From positions 1 through 64,000 of the forward strand of contig JAKAXB010000003.1 of NCBI GenBank assembly GCA_021816765.1: a DNA stretch of 64,000 nucleotides. The letters run 5' to 3'. The notes beneath the pieces were generated by a model. It was not told the DNA's origin and did not search any database. It worked only from the letters and a program-made list of their open reading frames with translations. The position numbers and the translations under genes were made by a program. This stretch comes from Natronospirales bacterium. Its GTDB lineage: Bacteria > Pseudomonadota > Gammaproteobacteria > Natronospirales > REEB76. This document shows, piece by piece, positions 16,163-25,021 of this stretch (the first letter of the stretch is position 1; each line of letters begins with the position of its first letter).

Positions 16163-17515
16163 TTACTTCTTTGCTTTCCTCGCCACGATACGCATGCCCA
16201 TCTCCAGAGCCTGCTCATAGTTGAGCCGTGGATCCACCTGCGACTTGTAGGCACGCTCCAGATCGGTGTCGGTAAGCCCGCGGGCGCCGCCGGTGCATTC
16301 GGTGACATCGTCGCCGGTGAGTTCGAAATGCACGCCGGCGAGAATACTGCCCAATTGCTCGTGCAGCGCGAAAGCCGCTTCCAGTTCCTCGAGAATATTC
16401 TCGAAGCGCCGGGTTTTGATGCCACTGGCGGTGGTCTCCGTATTGCCGTGCATGGGATCGCAAATCCACAACACGTGTTTGCCAGCCTTGCGGACGGCTT
16501 CCACCAGGACGGGTAGTTTGTCATTGATATTTTTCGCACCGAAGCGGTGTATCAGCGTAAGTCGCCCCAGTTCGTTATTCGGGTTGAGCAGCGTGCAAAG
16601 CTCCAGCAAATGCTCCGCGCTCATGCCTGATCCCACCTTGACGGCGATGGGATTGGCAATGCCGCGAAAGTATTCCACATGGGCGCCGCTCACATCCGCG
16701 GTACGCATGCCGATCCAGGGAAAATGGGTCGAGAGGTTGTACCAGCGGCCGGTTTCCGCCACGAACGTGGTCTGGGCCTGCTCATATAAAAGGTGCAGAC
16801 CTTCGTGGCTGGTGAAGAAATCAATGCTGCCGCTCTCGGACAACGGCTGACCGGAAATGGTCTCCATGAAAGTGAGGGAGTCCACGATGGACTGCACGAT
16901 GCGCCGGTATTCCGCCTCCAACGGCGAGTTGCGCACGAAATCCAGGTCCCAGTATTCGGGATGGTGCAGATCGGCAAAGCCGCCGTCCACCAGTGCGCGC
17001 ACGTAATTCAGTGTCAATGCGGCGTGCTCGTAACCACGCAACATGAGGTTGGGATCAGCGGTGCGTTCCGCAGCCGTGAAACCCGAACGGTTGATGAGAT
17101 CGCCGCGATAGCTCGGCAGCATCACGCCGTTGCGCGTCTCATGATCCGCTGAGCGGGGCTTGGCGTACTGGCCGGCCATCCGGCCTACGCGGATGACGCG
17201 CTTCTTGAGCCCGTGTACCAGCACCAAGCTCATCTGCAACAGTATCTTGAGCTTATTGGCGATGGGCTCGGCGGTGCAGTCATCGAAGCTCTCGGCGCAA
17301 TCACCGCCCTGCAAAACGAAGCGCTCGCCGCGTCCGGCTTCCGCCAGTTGACGGCGCAGTTTGTCCACCTCGCCCCAGGTGACCAAAGGCGGACGCCGGT
17401 GGATTTCCGCCAGCACCCGGTCAACGGCCAGCGCATCGGAATACAGCGGCTGCTGGTCAGCGATGAGTGACTGCCAGCTGTGCGGCTGCCATTTTTGTGC
17501 GAGTTTATGCTCCAT
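16163..17515 (-). CDS. class II 3-deoxy-7-phosphoheptulonate (DAHP) synthase
   Basis: The 450-residue enzyme condenses phosphoenolpyruvate and erythrose-4-phosphate, the first shikimate step. Class II signatures are intact: FVLQGGDCAESF (metal Cys), RVGRMAGQYAKPRS, LPSYRGD, WIGMRT, KVGSGM, WICDPMHGN and HFELTGDDVTEC. The ATG at 17515 gives the normal start; an upstream GTG at 17545 is open too. Class II enzymes are typical of plants, actinobacteria and some proteobacteria, unlike the class I AroFGH of E. coli. It is divergent from the lysine-catabolism pair. Confidence 0.95.
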   Translation of the reverse strand: MEHKLAQKWQPHSWQSLIADQQPLYSDALAVDRVLAEIHRRPPLVTWGEVDKLRRQLAEAGRGERFVLQGGDCAESFDDCTAEPIANKLKILLQMSLVLVHGLKKRVIRVGRMAGQYAKPRSADHETRNGVMLPSYRGDLINRSGFTAAERTADPNLMLRGYEHAALTLNYVRALVDGGFADLHHPEYWDLDFVRNSPLEAEYRRIVQSIVDSLTFMETISGQPLSESGSIDFFTSHEGLHLLYEQAQTTFVAETGRWYNLSTHFPWIGMRTADVSGAHVEYFRGIANPIAVKVGSGMSAEHLLELCTLLNPNNELGRLTLIHRFGAKNINDKLPVLVEAVRKAGKHVLWICDPMHGNTETTASGIKTRRFENILEELEAAFALHEQLGSILAGVHFELTGDDVTECTGGARGLTDTDLERAYKSQVDPRLNYEQALEMGMRIVARKAKK

Positions 17516-17705
17516 GGTTGCGTGACATGCTACACGGGCAGTCACATTGGGAAAAGCATAACTGGCGCCGGACAGGTTAAATTCGCTAAAATCATCGTTT
17601 TACGGACGTATCGCCCGCCTCTTTCCCCAGTGTGCTTTCGCATGGCATCGCATAGGGCTCGGTCCGCCTGGACGGATGCCCTTTGAACTGACAGGAGCTT
17701 TATAC

Positions 17706-18863
17706 ATGCATCGTGTTCTCGTACTCGGAGCCGGCAAGATCGGCTCCCTGCTCTCCGGCCTGCTGGCTGCATCGGGTGATTACCAGGTGGATGTGGGTGA
17801 CGTGAATGCTCACGCAGCCCAGGCGATCACCGACGGCTATAAGCTGGCCAACATCAGGGCCCATCAGGTGGATGCCACCAGCAAAGAGGCTTTGGAAAAG
17901 CATCTTAAGGTCCATGCCGTGGATGCGGTGATCTCCAGCCTGCCGTATTTTTGCAACCCGCCGGTGGCGGAAGTGGCCCGCAAGCTCAAGTTGCATTACT
18001 TTGATCTCACCGAGGACGTGGAGGTAACCCACGCAGTCACCAAAATCAGCCAGGGCGCCGACACGACCTTTGCACCCCAGTGCGGTCTGGCCCCCGGTTT
18101 CATCAGCATCGCCGCCAATGAACTCATGAGCCACTTTGATGCCATCCGCGATGTGAAACTGCGCGTGGGTGCCCTGCCTCAAAATCCCGGCAACATGACC
18201 AAGTATGCACTCACCTGGTCGTCGGACGGGGTAATCAACGAATACGGCAATCTCTGCTATGGAGTGGCTGACGGCAAACCCGCCACCTTGATGCCGTTGG
18301 AAGGATTGGAAACCATCCAGTTGGAAGGCAGATTGTACGAGGCCTTCAATACCTCAGGCGGCCTGGGCTCACTGGCCGAAACCTACGCAGGCAAACTGCG
18401 CAATCTCACCTACAAGACCATGCGCTATCCGGGACATTGTGAACTCATGCGGATACTCATGAATGACCTGCGCATGAACGAACACCGGGATGAACTCAAG
18501 CGGATCCTGGAACGCGCGGTACCGCGCACCGTGCAGGATATCGTTCTGGTATATGTCTCCGTCACCGGCATGCAGCATGCCAAATTCATGGAAGAGAATT
18601 ACGTGAATCAGATTTATCCGCAGCAGATTGCCGGCAAGCTCTGGTCGGCTATCCAGGTAACGACCAGCGCCGGCGTGTGTGCGGTGGTGGACCTGGTGTT
18701 GAAAAAGCCTGAGGCCTACAAAGGCCTGGTGAAACAGGAGCAGTTCCAGCTCGGTGAGGTATTGGCCAACCGCTTTGGCAAAGCATACGCCCAGGCGGAA
18801 ACCGCGGAATTATCGGCGCGGCTGGTGCACAGCGGCGAAGCTGCCAAACAGTTTGTGGCCTGA
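17706..18863 (+). CDS. saccharopine-dehydrogenase-family oxidoreductase (lysine catabolism)
   Basis: The 385-residue protein has an N-terminal Rossmann fold ([18 protein letters not shown]) and the saccharopine dehydrogenase catalytic half ([32 protein letters not shown]). The family includes saccharopine dehydrogenase and lysine 6-dehydrogenase. It is followed after only 10 bases by an ALDH7-type aminoadipate-semialdehyde dehydrogenase, so it most likely produces that semialdehyde from lysine or saccharopine. No lysine-ketoglutarate reductase domain is fused or adjacent, which favours direct lysine 6-dehydrogenase activity, but this is inference. The ATG at 17706 has AGGAG upstream. Confidence 0.85.
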   Translation: MHRVLVLGAGKIGSLLSGLLAASGDYQVDVGDVNAHAAQAITDGYKLANIRAHQVDATSKEALEKHLKVHAVDAVISSLPYFCNPPVAEVARKLKLHYFDLTEDVEVTHAVTKISQGADTTFAPQCGLAPGFISIAANELMSHFDAIRDVKLRVGALPQNPGNMTKYALTWSSDGVINEYGNLCYGVADGKPATLMPLEGLETIQLEGRLYEAFNTSGGLGSLAETYAGKLRNLTYKTMRYPGHCELMRILMNDLRMNEHRDELKRILERAVPRTVQDIVLVYVSVTGMQHAKFMEENYVNQIYPQQIAGKLWSAIQVTTSAGVCAVVDLVLKKPEAYKGLVKQEQFQLGEVLANRFGKAYAQAETAELSARLVHSGEAAKQFVA

Positions 18864-18873
18864 GGAGAGCTCG

Positions 18874-20412
18874 ATGGCAAAAGCGACTATTGCCGGGATA
18901 TTGAAATCGTTGGGGCTGGAAAAGACCAATGTCGGCGTATGGTCCGCCACTGGCGGCTGGCACAAGAGCCGCGGCGGCGAACTGCTGGAATCCATCAATC
19001 CGGCAACCGGCAAGGTTATCGCGCGCGTTGTCTGTGCCACCGAAAGCGACTACGAACAGGTCATCGAAGATGCGCAAGCGGCATTTCGTGCCTGGCGCGA
19101 AGTTCCTGCGCCCAAACGCGGTGAAGCGGTACGGCTGATCGCCGAGGCCCTGCGCAAGCACAAAGACGCCCTGGGTAATTTGGTCTCCCTGGAAATGGGT
19201 AAAATCAAGGCCGAGGGCGACGGCGAAGTGCAGGAAATGATAGACATCGCCGATTTCGCCGTGGGTCAATCGCGCATGCTCTATGGAAATAGCATGCACT
19301 CGGAGCGCCCGCATCACCGCATGTATGAGCAGTGGCACCCTTATGGCGTGGTGGGTGTCATCAGCGCTTTCAATTTTCCGGTGGCAGTGTGGTCCTGGAA
19401 CGCTTTCCTGTCCGCCATTTGCGGCAATGCCACGGTCTGGAAACCCTCGCCGCGCACCCCGTTATGCGCGATTGCAGTGCAGCATATCTGCAACCGGGTG
19501 CTGAAAAAGCACGGTTATCCGGCCATCTTTTCCCTCTTCGTGGACAAAAGCGTACGGCTTGCGGAGAAATTTGCCAAAGACCCGCGCGTGTCGCTCATCT
19601 CCTTCACCGGTTCTTCGGCGGTTGGCCGCAAGGTCGGCGAGATGGTGGCGGCCCGCTTGGGCCGTGCACTGCTGGAACTGGGCGGCAATAACGCGGTCAT
19701 CGTGGATGAAAGCGCCGACCTGAAGCTGGTGGTGCCGGCCGTTGTGTTTGGCGCCGTGGGTACCGCCGGCCAACGCTGCACTTCCACGCGCCGCCTCATC
19801 GTGCATGAAAATATCGTGGATGAACTGGTGGATAAGCTCGCGCATGCCTATAAACAGGTGCCCATCGGCGATCCATTGGCGGAAAACACGCTCATGGGCC
19901 CGCTCTGCAGCGAAGCTGCGGTGAAACATTATCGCGCGGCTATCAGCGCCATCAAAAAAGCCGGCGGTGAAATTGTCTGCGGCGGCAAGGTACTGAACCG
20001 CCCCGGTTACTTCGTGGAGCCCACCATCGTGCGTGCCGACAACGGTTGGGATATCGTCAAAACCGAAACCTTTGCTTCGATCCTGTATGTCATGTCATTC
20101 CATACGCTCGAAGAAGCAGTGCGTATGCACAACGACGTGCCCCAGGGCCTATCCTCCGCCATCTTCACTCGCAACCTGAAGAACGCGGAGCATTTCCTCT
20201 CCGCAGTCGGTAGCGATTGCGGCATCGCCAACGTGAACATCGGCACCTCCGGCGCCGAGATCGGCGGCGCCTTCGGTGGCGAGAAGGAAACCGGCGGCGG
20301 GCGCGAATCCGGCTCGGATGCCTGGAAGCAATACATGCGGCGCCAGACCAACACCATCAACTGGAGCGACCAACTGCCGCTGGCTCAAGGCATCAAATTC
20401 GATCTGGCTTGA
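18874..20412 (+). CDS. alpha-aminoadipic semialdehyde dehydrogenase (ALDH7 family)
   Basis: The 512-residue NAD(P)-dependent aldehyde dehydrogenase has the general-base Glu in [12 protein letters not shown] and the catalytic Cys in [12 protein letters not shown]. The family-specific end ([20 protein letters not shown], then [16 protein letters not shown]) closely follows the antiquitin/ALDH7 pattern. It oxidises 2-aminoadipate-6-semialdehyde to 2-aminoadipate. TGAGGAGAGC places the start at 18874. It forms an operon with the saccharopine-dehydrogenase-like gene. Confidence 0.92.
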   Translation: MAKATIAGILKSLGLEKTNVGVWSATGGWHKSRGGELLESINPATGKVIARVVCATESDYEQVIEDAQAAFRAWREVPAPKRGEAVRLIAEALRKHKDALGNLVSLEMGKIKAEGDGEVQEMIDIADFAVGQSRMLYGNSMHSERPHHRMYEQWHPYGVVGVISAFNFPVAVWSWNAFLSAICGNATVWKPSPRTPLCAIAVQHICNRVLKKHGYPAIFSLFVDKSVRLAEKFAKDPRVSLISFTGSSAVGRKVGEMVAARLGRALLELGGNNAVIVDESADLKLVVPAVVFGAVGTAGQRCTSTRRLIVHENIVDELVDKLAHAYKQVPIGDPLAENTLMGPLCSEAAVKHYRAAISAIKKAGGEIVCGGKVLNRPGYFVEPTIVRADNGWDIVKTETFASILYVMSFHTLEEAVRMHNDVPQGLSSAIFTRNLKNAEHFLSAVGSDCGIANVNIGTSGAEIGGAFGGEKETGGGRESGSDAWKQYMRRQTNTINWSDQLPLAQGIKFDLA

Positions 20413-20498
20413 TACCATCGCAAGCCAGATCATGTTAACAAAGCAGCGCCAGCCCCGCGCGACGCTGTTTTGCAAGCCATATTGAAAAGGAGTCCACT

Positions 20499-21335
20499 GT
20501 GCTCTCTCTGCACCTTCTGCTGCTCGCCATCCTCCAGGGCATCAGCGAGCTGTTCCCCATCAGCAGTCTTGGCCACAGCATTCTAGTACCGGCGGTGCTG
20601 CACTGGCCTATCAACCGCGAAGCGCCCTGGTTCCTGCCCTACATCGTGGTGCTGCACCTGGGCACCGCCGCTGCGTTGTTCCTCTACTTCTGGCGCGACT
20701 GGTTCACAATGCTCGGCAACACCTGGAAGGCCCGCGGCCGGACCAGCAATCCGCATGCACGGCTGTTCTGGCTGCTGGTGCTGGGCACCATCCCGGCCGG
20801 CATCATCGGTCTCGTGCTGGAACACAGGATTCGTGAGTTGTTCGGCAGCTTCACGGTGGCGGCAGTGTTTCTGATGGTAAATGGCGTGATTTTGTTGATC
20901 GGCGATGCACTCAAGAAACGTAGCGCGCGTCACGAGCTGGAAAAAATGGGCTGGTGGCGGGCCTTCGGCATCGGCTGTGCCCAGGCGCTGGCACTCATTC
21001 CCGGCATCTCCCGCTCCGGGGCGACGCTCGTGGCCGGCGTATGGTCAGGGCTGGACTACGCTGCCTCGGCACGCTTTTCCTTTCTGCTTGCCACACCCAT
21101 CATCGGTGCAGCCGGACTTCTGGAAGTGCCCAAGCTATTCCTGCACCGCGCCTCCATGCCTACCGGATTGCTGCTGTCCATTTTCACGGGCGGCATTCTG
21201 GCTGGTATCTTCGCCTGGCTCAGTATCTGGTTCCTGATGAAATACTTCAGGCGTCACGAAGTTACGGCACTGCGGCCTTTCGGCTTCTATTGTCTGCTGG
21301 CAGGGGCGGTGGCCCTGCTGATACATTTCCTGTAA
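20499..21335 (+). CDS. uppP: undecaprenyl-diphosphatase UppP (BacA)
   Basis: The 278-residue polytopic membrane enzyme recycles undecaprenyl diphosphate for peptidoglycan and O-antigen synthesis. Active-site regions are QGISELFPISSLGH (commonly QGxTEFLPISSxGH) and PGISRSGATL. The GTG start follows AAAAGGAG. No terminator or partner gene is obvious nearby. Confidence 0.95.
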   Translation: MLSLHLLLLAILQGISELFPISSLGHSILVPAVLHWPINREAPWFLPYIVVLHLGTAAALFLYFWRDWFTMLGNTWKARGRTSNPHARLFWLLVLGTIPAGIIGLVLEHRIRELFGSFTVAAVFLMVNGVILLIGDALKKRSARHELEKMGWWRAFGIGCAQALALIPGISRSGATLVAGVWSGLDYAASARFSFLLATPIIGAAGLLEVPKLFLHRASMPTGLLLSIFTGGILAGIFAWLSIWFLMKYFRRHEVTALRPFGFYCLLAGAVALLIHFL

Positions 21336-21481
21336 CCAGGTGTTACAAAGACCCTCACCTGACACTTTTCAATTTGATACCGATTACCTCCTGGGATCGG
21401 ACCAGCCCGCTCCCACTCCTGCAAGAGGCGGCTGATACTGAACTGAACGTCGTCCGCCGATCAGGTTACCTTGCGCCTCCA

Positions 21482-22195
21482 TCACAGGGAGGTGAGATAT
21501 TCCGCCAGGGCATGCATCTCCTTCCCAGTGAGGGATTTTGCAATGGGCTGCATGATCGCGGCGCGTTTGTCCCGGCGCAAGCCGTTCTTGAAGTAATGCA
21601 ACTGGATGAGGAGATAGAGGGGATCCTGCCCGGCAAGCCGGGGGTAAATGCCTTGACCTTGAGCCCGGCTGCCATGGCAACTTGAGCAGGCGGGTACGCC
21701 TTTTTGCGGCAGACCGTGCCTGAAAATTCCGCGGGCAAGGTTCAACGACCCCTCTGCCGGTATCGGGGAAGGTGGCGGTTCGGCGGCGTACCGTTGTGCC
21801 GCTTGCTCAATCTCGCTGTCGCTGAGGGAGCTGGCCACCCGCGGCATCATATCCCACATCATTTGCCTCATTCCGGAGATCTCTGGCGGGGGCGGGTCGG
21901 CACGGCTACCGTCACGAAATGCCCTGAGCTGCTCCGTTAAGTACGGTATCGTCTGGGCAGCCAGACGGGGGATAAAATCAAATTTCGGGTGATCACCATG
22001 TTCACCATGACACATGACGCAAGCCTGTAGCCCCCGCATGCCCATCATGGGCATCTGCCCCATATCCGACATCATTGACCCGCGGCTGCCGGATGACTCG
22101 CTGCCCATCCTCTCGGGTGCCTTCTGCCGTTTCGCGCAAGCCACCGCGCCAAACAACAGGAGTAAAGCAGCGAACGCGGTTAAGGCGAATCGCAT
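21482..22195 (-). CDS. dihaem cytochrome c with Met-rich linker (c4-like)
   Basis: The 237-residue exported protein has a signal peptide ending near GAVAC, which could be a weak lipobox. A Met-rich stretch (eight Met between residues 30 and 53) follows, then two cytochrome domains with CVMCH (59-63) and CSSCH (170-174). The repeats IPYLTEQLRAFRDGSR and LYLLIQLHYFKNGLRRD are hallmarks of c4/c553-type dihaem proteins, which carry electrons to terminal oxidases. The Met-rich segment could bind copper; this is inferred. It is divergent from the ArsR-rhodanese/DsrE/SQR-like operon, with 153 bases between, so it may be the electron acceptor chain of that sulfur locus. Confidence 0.88.
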   Translation of the reverse strand: MRFALTAFAALLLLFGAVACAKRQKAPERMGSESSGSRGSMMSDMGQMPMMGMRGLQACVMCHGEHGDHPKFDFIPRLAAQTIPYLTEQLRAFRDGSRADPPPPEISGMRQMMWDMMPRVASSLSDSEIEQAAQRYAAEPPPSPIPAEGSLNLARGIFRHGLPQKGVPACSSCHGSRAQGQGIYPRLAGQDPLYLLIQLHYFKNGLRRDKRAAIMQPIAKSLTGKEMHALAEYLTSL

Positions 22196-22311
22196 GGTCA
22201 GCCCATCCGAAGACAAATGGCCCGGTCCCGCAGTGTGGTGATGGTATTGGGGGCCCGGCTGATTTTCGAATACGCGTGAGTCCATACAGCTCTTGCGGCC
22301 GGGAGCCCGCC

Positions 22312-22341
22312 CTTGACTAATCAAGTGTTATATTGAATAGT
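22312..22341 (+). promoter_or_regulatory. promoter with overlapping palindrome for the sulfur operon
   Basis: TTGACT (22313-22318), a 17-base spacer and AATAGT (22336-22341) would start transcription at about 22348, essentially at the ATG at 22349. No Shine-Dalgarno sequence is present, so the message is probably leaderless. The perfect arms CTTGA-CTAA-TCAAG (22312-22325) overlap the -35, and an AT-rich TATTGAATA lies in the spacer. Either is a candidate operator for the ArsR-type regulator encoded directly downstream. Confidence 0.5.
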
Positions 22342-22348
22342 TTATCAT

Positions 22349-23023
22349 ATGCCATCGTCACAACGCCTCTATAAGGACAGCATTTACGAGCAGTTCGCCC
22401 GGATTGGGAAGGCGGTCTCCGCCCCGAAGCGCCTGGAATTGCTCGATTTGCTCGCCCAGGGTCCGCGCACCGTTGAAGCACTCGCCCAACAAGCCGCTGG
22501 CTCGGTGGCGAATGTATCCCGGCACCTGCAGGTTCTCCGGACGGCGCGACTGGTCAAAGCCGAAAAAAAGGGTCTGCATGTCGAATACCGGCTGGCCGAT
22601 GAGCAGGTGGCCGGCTTTTTCCGCGCCTTGCGTGGGCTCGCGGAATCCCGCCTCGCCGAAATCGCGCAGGTGACGCATGCCTATCTCCGTGAGCGCGGAG
22701 CGCTGGAGGCGGTCTGCGGCGAAGAGCTGCTCCGTCGCGTCAAAAATGGCGAGGTGACCGTGCTTGACGTGCGTCCCACCGAGGAATACCGCGCAGGCCA
22801 TATTCCGGGCGCCCTCTCCGTACCTCTTGCCGAACTCAAGAACCGCCTCCACGAGCTGCCGAAGAACCGGGAGATCGCCGCGTATTGCCGGGGCCCATAC
22901 TGTGTCATGGCCATCGAGGCAGTCGAATTGCTGCGCAGAAAGGGTTACCGGGCCTACCGCATGGAGCAGGGTGTGATGGAGTGGCGTGCGCGCAGTTGGC
23001 GTGTTGCGGCCGGCGACAAATAA
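22349..23023 (+). CDS. ArsR-family regulator fused to a rhodanese domain
   Basis: The 224-residue protein has a winged helix at about 10-95 (AQGPRTVEALAQQA ... VANVSRHLQVLRTARLV) and a rhodanese domain at about 120-220. The active-site loop is CRGPYC (Cys180 and Cys185), after VLDVRPTEEYRAGHIPGA. Such fusions are known; an obvious reading is a transcription factor that senses sulfane sulfur or persulfides through the rhodanese Cys. It heads an operon with a DsrE protein and an SQR-like flavoprotein, which supports that role. The ATG has no ribosome site and sits at the predicted transcription start. Confidence 0.92.
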   Translation: MPSSQRLYKDSIYEQFARIGKAVSAPKRLELLDLLAQGPRTVEALAQQAAGSVANVSRHLQVLRTARLVKAEKKGLHVEYRLADEQVAGFFRALRGLAESRLAEIAQVTHAYLRERGALEAVCGEELLRRVKNGEVTVLDVRPTEEYRAGHIPGALSVPLAELKNRLHELPKNREIAAYCRGPYCVMAIEAVELLRRKGYRAYRMEQGVMEWRARSWRVAAGDK

Positions 23024-23124
23024 GAATCGCCATGAGTTTCCGATCCTGTCAGCCGCATCGAGCTTCGCTTCCATTCGTTGCCTGCGCGACGGTACGCGCA
23101 CGTTCTACACCAGGAGCATGACAC

Positions 23125-23478
23125 ATGGCACAAGTTCTATTTGTCCTGAACGATCCTCCCTACGGTACCGAGCGCAGCTACAACGCGTTGCGCCTCGCCG
23201 GCGCGCTGGCAAAGCGCGAAGGCGAACAGGTAAGGCTCTTTCTGTTGGGCGATGCCGCCAGCTGCGCCAAGGCGAACCAGAAGGTTCCGCAGGGCTACTA
23301 TCACCTTGAAACGATGATCCGTGCCGTTATCAGGCATGGCGCCGAGGTAGGCGTATGCGGGACCTGTATGGACGCCCGCGGTATCGCCGAAGCCGAGTTG
23401 ACCGAGGGGGCTCACCGAGGCACGCTCGAACAGCTCGCTGACTGGACGCAATGGGCGGACAAGGTTCTGGTGTTCTGA
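23125..23478 (+). CDS. DsrE-family sulfur-carrier-like protein
   Basis: The 117-residue soluble protein has the DsrE fold pattern: VLFVLNDPPYGTERSYNALRLA, then LFLLGDAASCAK, then GVCGTCMDARG with two Cys (78 and 81) where sulfur-relay members carry their active Cys. Its stop directly abuts the ATG of the SQR-like gene (TGAATG), so both are probably translated together. It is inferred to accept or pass persulfide sulfur produced by the downstream flavoprotein. The substrate is not shown. Confidence 0.9.
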   Translation: MAQVLFVLNDPPYGTERSYNALRLAGALAKREGEQVRLFLLGDAASCAKANQKVPQGYYHLETMIRAVIRHGAEVGVCGTCMDARGIAEAELTEGAHRGTLEQLADWTQWADKVLVF

Positions 23479-24636
23479 ATGAGTGAGACGAAAACAGTCG
23501 TTATTTTGGGTGGCGGTGTGGGCGGTGTCGTCGCCGCCGCCGAGTTGCGCAAGCGCCTGCCCAGTCCTCACCGGGTTATCCTCGTGGATCGGGAGCACGA
23601 GCACCTCTTCGCGCCGTCGCTCCTCTGGCTTATGGTTGGGCTGCGCAAGGCGAAGTCCATCCAGCGCCCGCTCGCCCGGCTTGCACGCAAAGGCATCGAA
23701 GTGCGCTTCGGCGAGGTGGAGAAGATTGATCCTGCCAGCCGGCGCGTGGTCGTGTCCGGCGAGATCCTTGACGCCGACTACCTGGTGGTCTCCCTCGGGG
23801 CTGAACTCGCGCCGGAAACCGTGCCCGGCCTTCGGGAGGGCGGGCATAACTTCTACACCTTGCCAGGCGCTGAAAGCCTCCATGTCGCTCTCCGGAAATT
23901 GCAAAAGGGGCGCATCGTCCTACTCACCGCGGCACCGATCTACAAGTGTCCGGCGGCGCCCTACGAGGCGGCCCTGCTCATTGACGCGTTCTACCGCAAG
24001 CGCGGCCTTCGTCACGCGGTCAGCATCGAGGTCTTTGCCGCAGAACCGGCGCCGATGGGCGTGGCGGGTCCTGAAGTATCCTCAGCAGTGAAACAGTTGC
24101 TCACCGCCAAGGGCGTCCTCTACCACCCGGAACACCAAGTAATTTCGGCTGATGCCGCAGCGAAGCGGCTCAGCTTTGCGAACGGCGCACAAGCGGACTT
24201 CGACCTCCTGGCCTACGTTCCGCCCCACCGCGCGCCGCGCGTCATTCGCGAGAGTGCGCTGGCCGGCAAAACCGGCTGGATCTCCGTGGATAGACATACC
24301 TTGGAAACCTGCTTCCCTCAGGTCTATGCGATCGGCGATGTCGTTTCGATCCCCTTGAGGCTCGGCAAGCCTCTTCCCAAAGCCGGCGTGTTTGCGCATG
24401 GTCAGGCCGAAGTCGTGGCGGAAACCATCACCCTTGCCGTCACCGGCCGGGGTGTATCCAAGAGGTTCAACGGCCACGGTGAGTGCTTTATCGAAATCGG
24501 CGGAGGACGGGCGGGGCTCGGCAGTGGGGATTTCTACGCGGAGCCCATGCCTGTTGTGAAGCTTCACGCACCCGCACATCGCTGGCACCTGGGGAAGGTG
24601 CTCTTTGAGAAGTCGTGGCTCTATCTCAGGCTATAG
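23479..24636 (+). CDS. sulfide:quinone-oxidoreductase-like flavoprotein
   Basis: The 385-residue protein has the FAD-binding VVILGGGVGGVVAA motif, the second FAD site FPQVYAIGDV, the KCPAAPYEAA segment (Cys157) corresponding to a redox Cys of sulfide:quinone reductases, and another Cys (336) in GECFIEIGGG. KAGVFAHGQAE, near the quinone site of the family, is present. A hydrophobic or amphipathic C-terminus (VLFEKSWLYLRL) fits peripheral membrane binding. It probably oxidises sulfide or a persulfide with quinone as acceptor, but the exact SQR type was not assigned and flavocytochrome-like relatives exist. Confidence 0.85.
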   Translation: MSETKTVVILGGGVGGVVAAAELRKRLPSPHRVILVDREHEHLFAPSLLWLMVGLRKAKSIQRPLARLARKGIEVRFGEVEKIDPASRRVVVSGEILDADYLVVSLGAELAPETVPGLREGGHNFYTLPGAESLHVALRKLQKGRIVLLTAAPIYKCPAAPYEAALLIDAFYRKRGLRHAVSIEVFAAEPAPMGVAGPEVSSAVKQLLTAKGVLYHPEHQVISADAAAKRLSFANGAQADFDLLAYVPPHRAPRVIRESALAGKTGWISVDRHTLETCFPQVYAIGDVVSIPLRLGKPLPKAGVFAHGQAEVVAETITLAVTGRGVSKRFNGHGECFIEIGGGRAGLGSGDFYAEPMPVVKLHAPAHRWHLGKVLFEKSWLYLRL

Positions 24637-24671
24637 CCAGATGACGACGTTTGCCGGTTCCATTTCCAGGT

Positions 24672-24807
24672 GCAGCGGCGATAGCGTCGCGGGACTTGGT
24701 CTGTACGGTACGATCCCGGCGCCCCACACCCTGGATTTCCAAGGGTCGTCCCTACCCGCTTCGTCGCGATGACCGATTCCTGTCGCTGCGGCACATCCGG
24801 TGCCCGG
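24672..24807 (+). repeat. dispersed intergenic repeat, copy B
   Basis: This is homologous to 2863-3000 in the same orientation. It sits in the 385-base spacer 24637-25021, which otherwise holds only the promoter region of the gene at 25022. The minus-strand translations of the two copies share fragments such as a PSP-x2-LS end, but neither has a believable gene structure. Confidence 0.55.
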
Positions 24808-24980
24808 CTTTGATAATGACTGAATTTCAGTCCAGTTCGGTCCGCTCCTCCTAAAGAGCGTCTTCAAATACCCCGTCATTCAACATATAGCATGGCTACC
24901 GTGATGCAGGGTGCGCTGTCGTATCCCGGTCACTGCCAAGCTATACATATACTACGTACTGGCCCGATGGCCGACGCGTG

Positions 24981-24986
24981 TATGAT
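24981..24986 (+). promoter_or_regulatory. -10 element upstream of the first TPR gene
   Basis: TATGAT lies 36 bases before the ATG at 25022. The same GTATGATG/TATATGATGG context occurs before the paralogous gene (26964-26969), there preceded by TTGACC with a 15-base spacer. This suggests that the duplication carried its promoter. Confidence 0.4.
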
Positions 24987-25021
24987 GAGGCGCGCAAAAC
25001 CGGGCGGTTGCTGATGTACGT

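Noticed and set aside
21336-21481. Terminator after uppP (CAGGTG ... CACCTG)
   Set aside because: The 6-bp stem has a 13-base loop and no T tract; too weak to call.
23137-23904. 255-codon minus-strand frame across the dsrE and SQR-like genes
   Set aside because: It crosses two well-supported opposite-strand genes and looks like codon-bias shadow.
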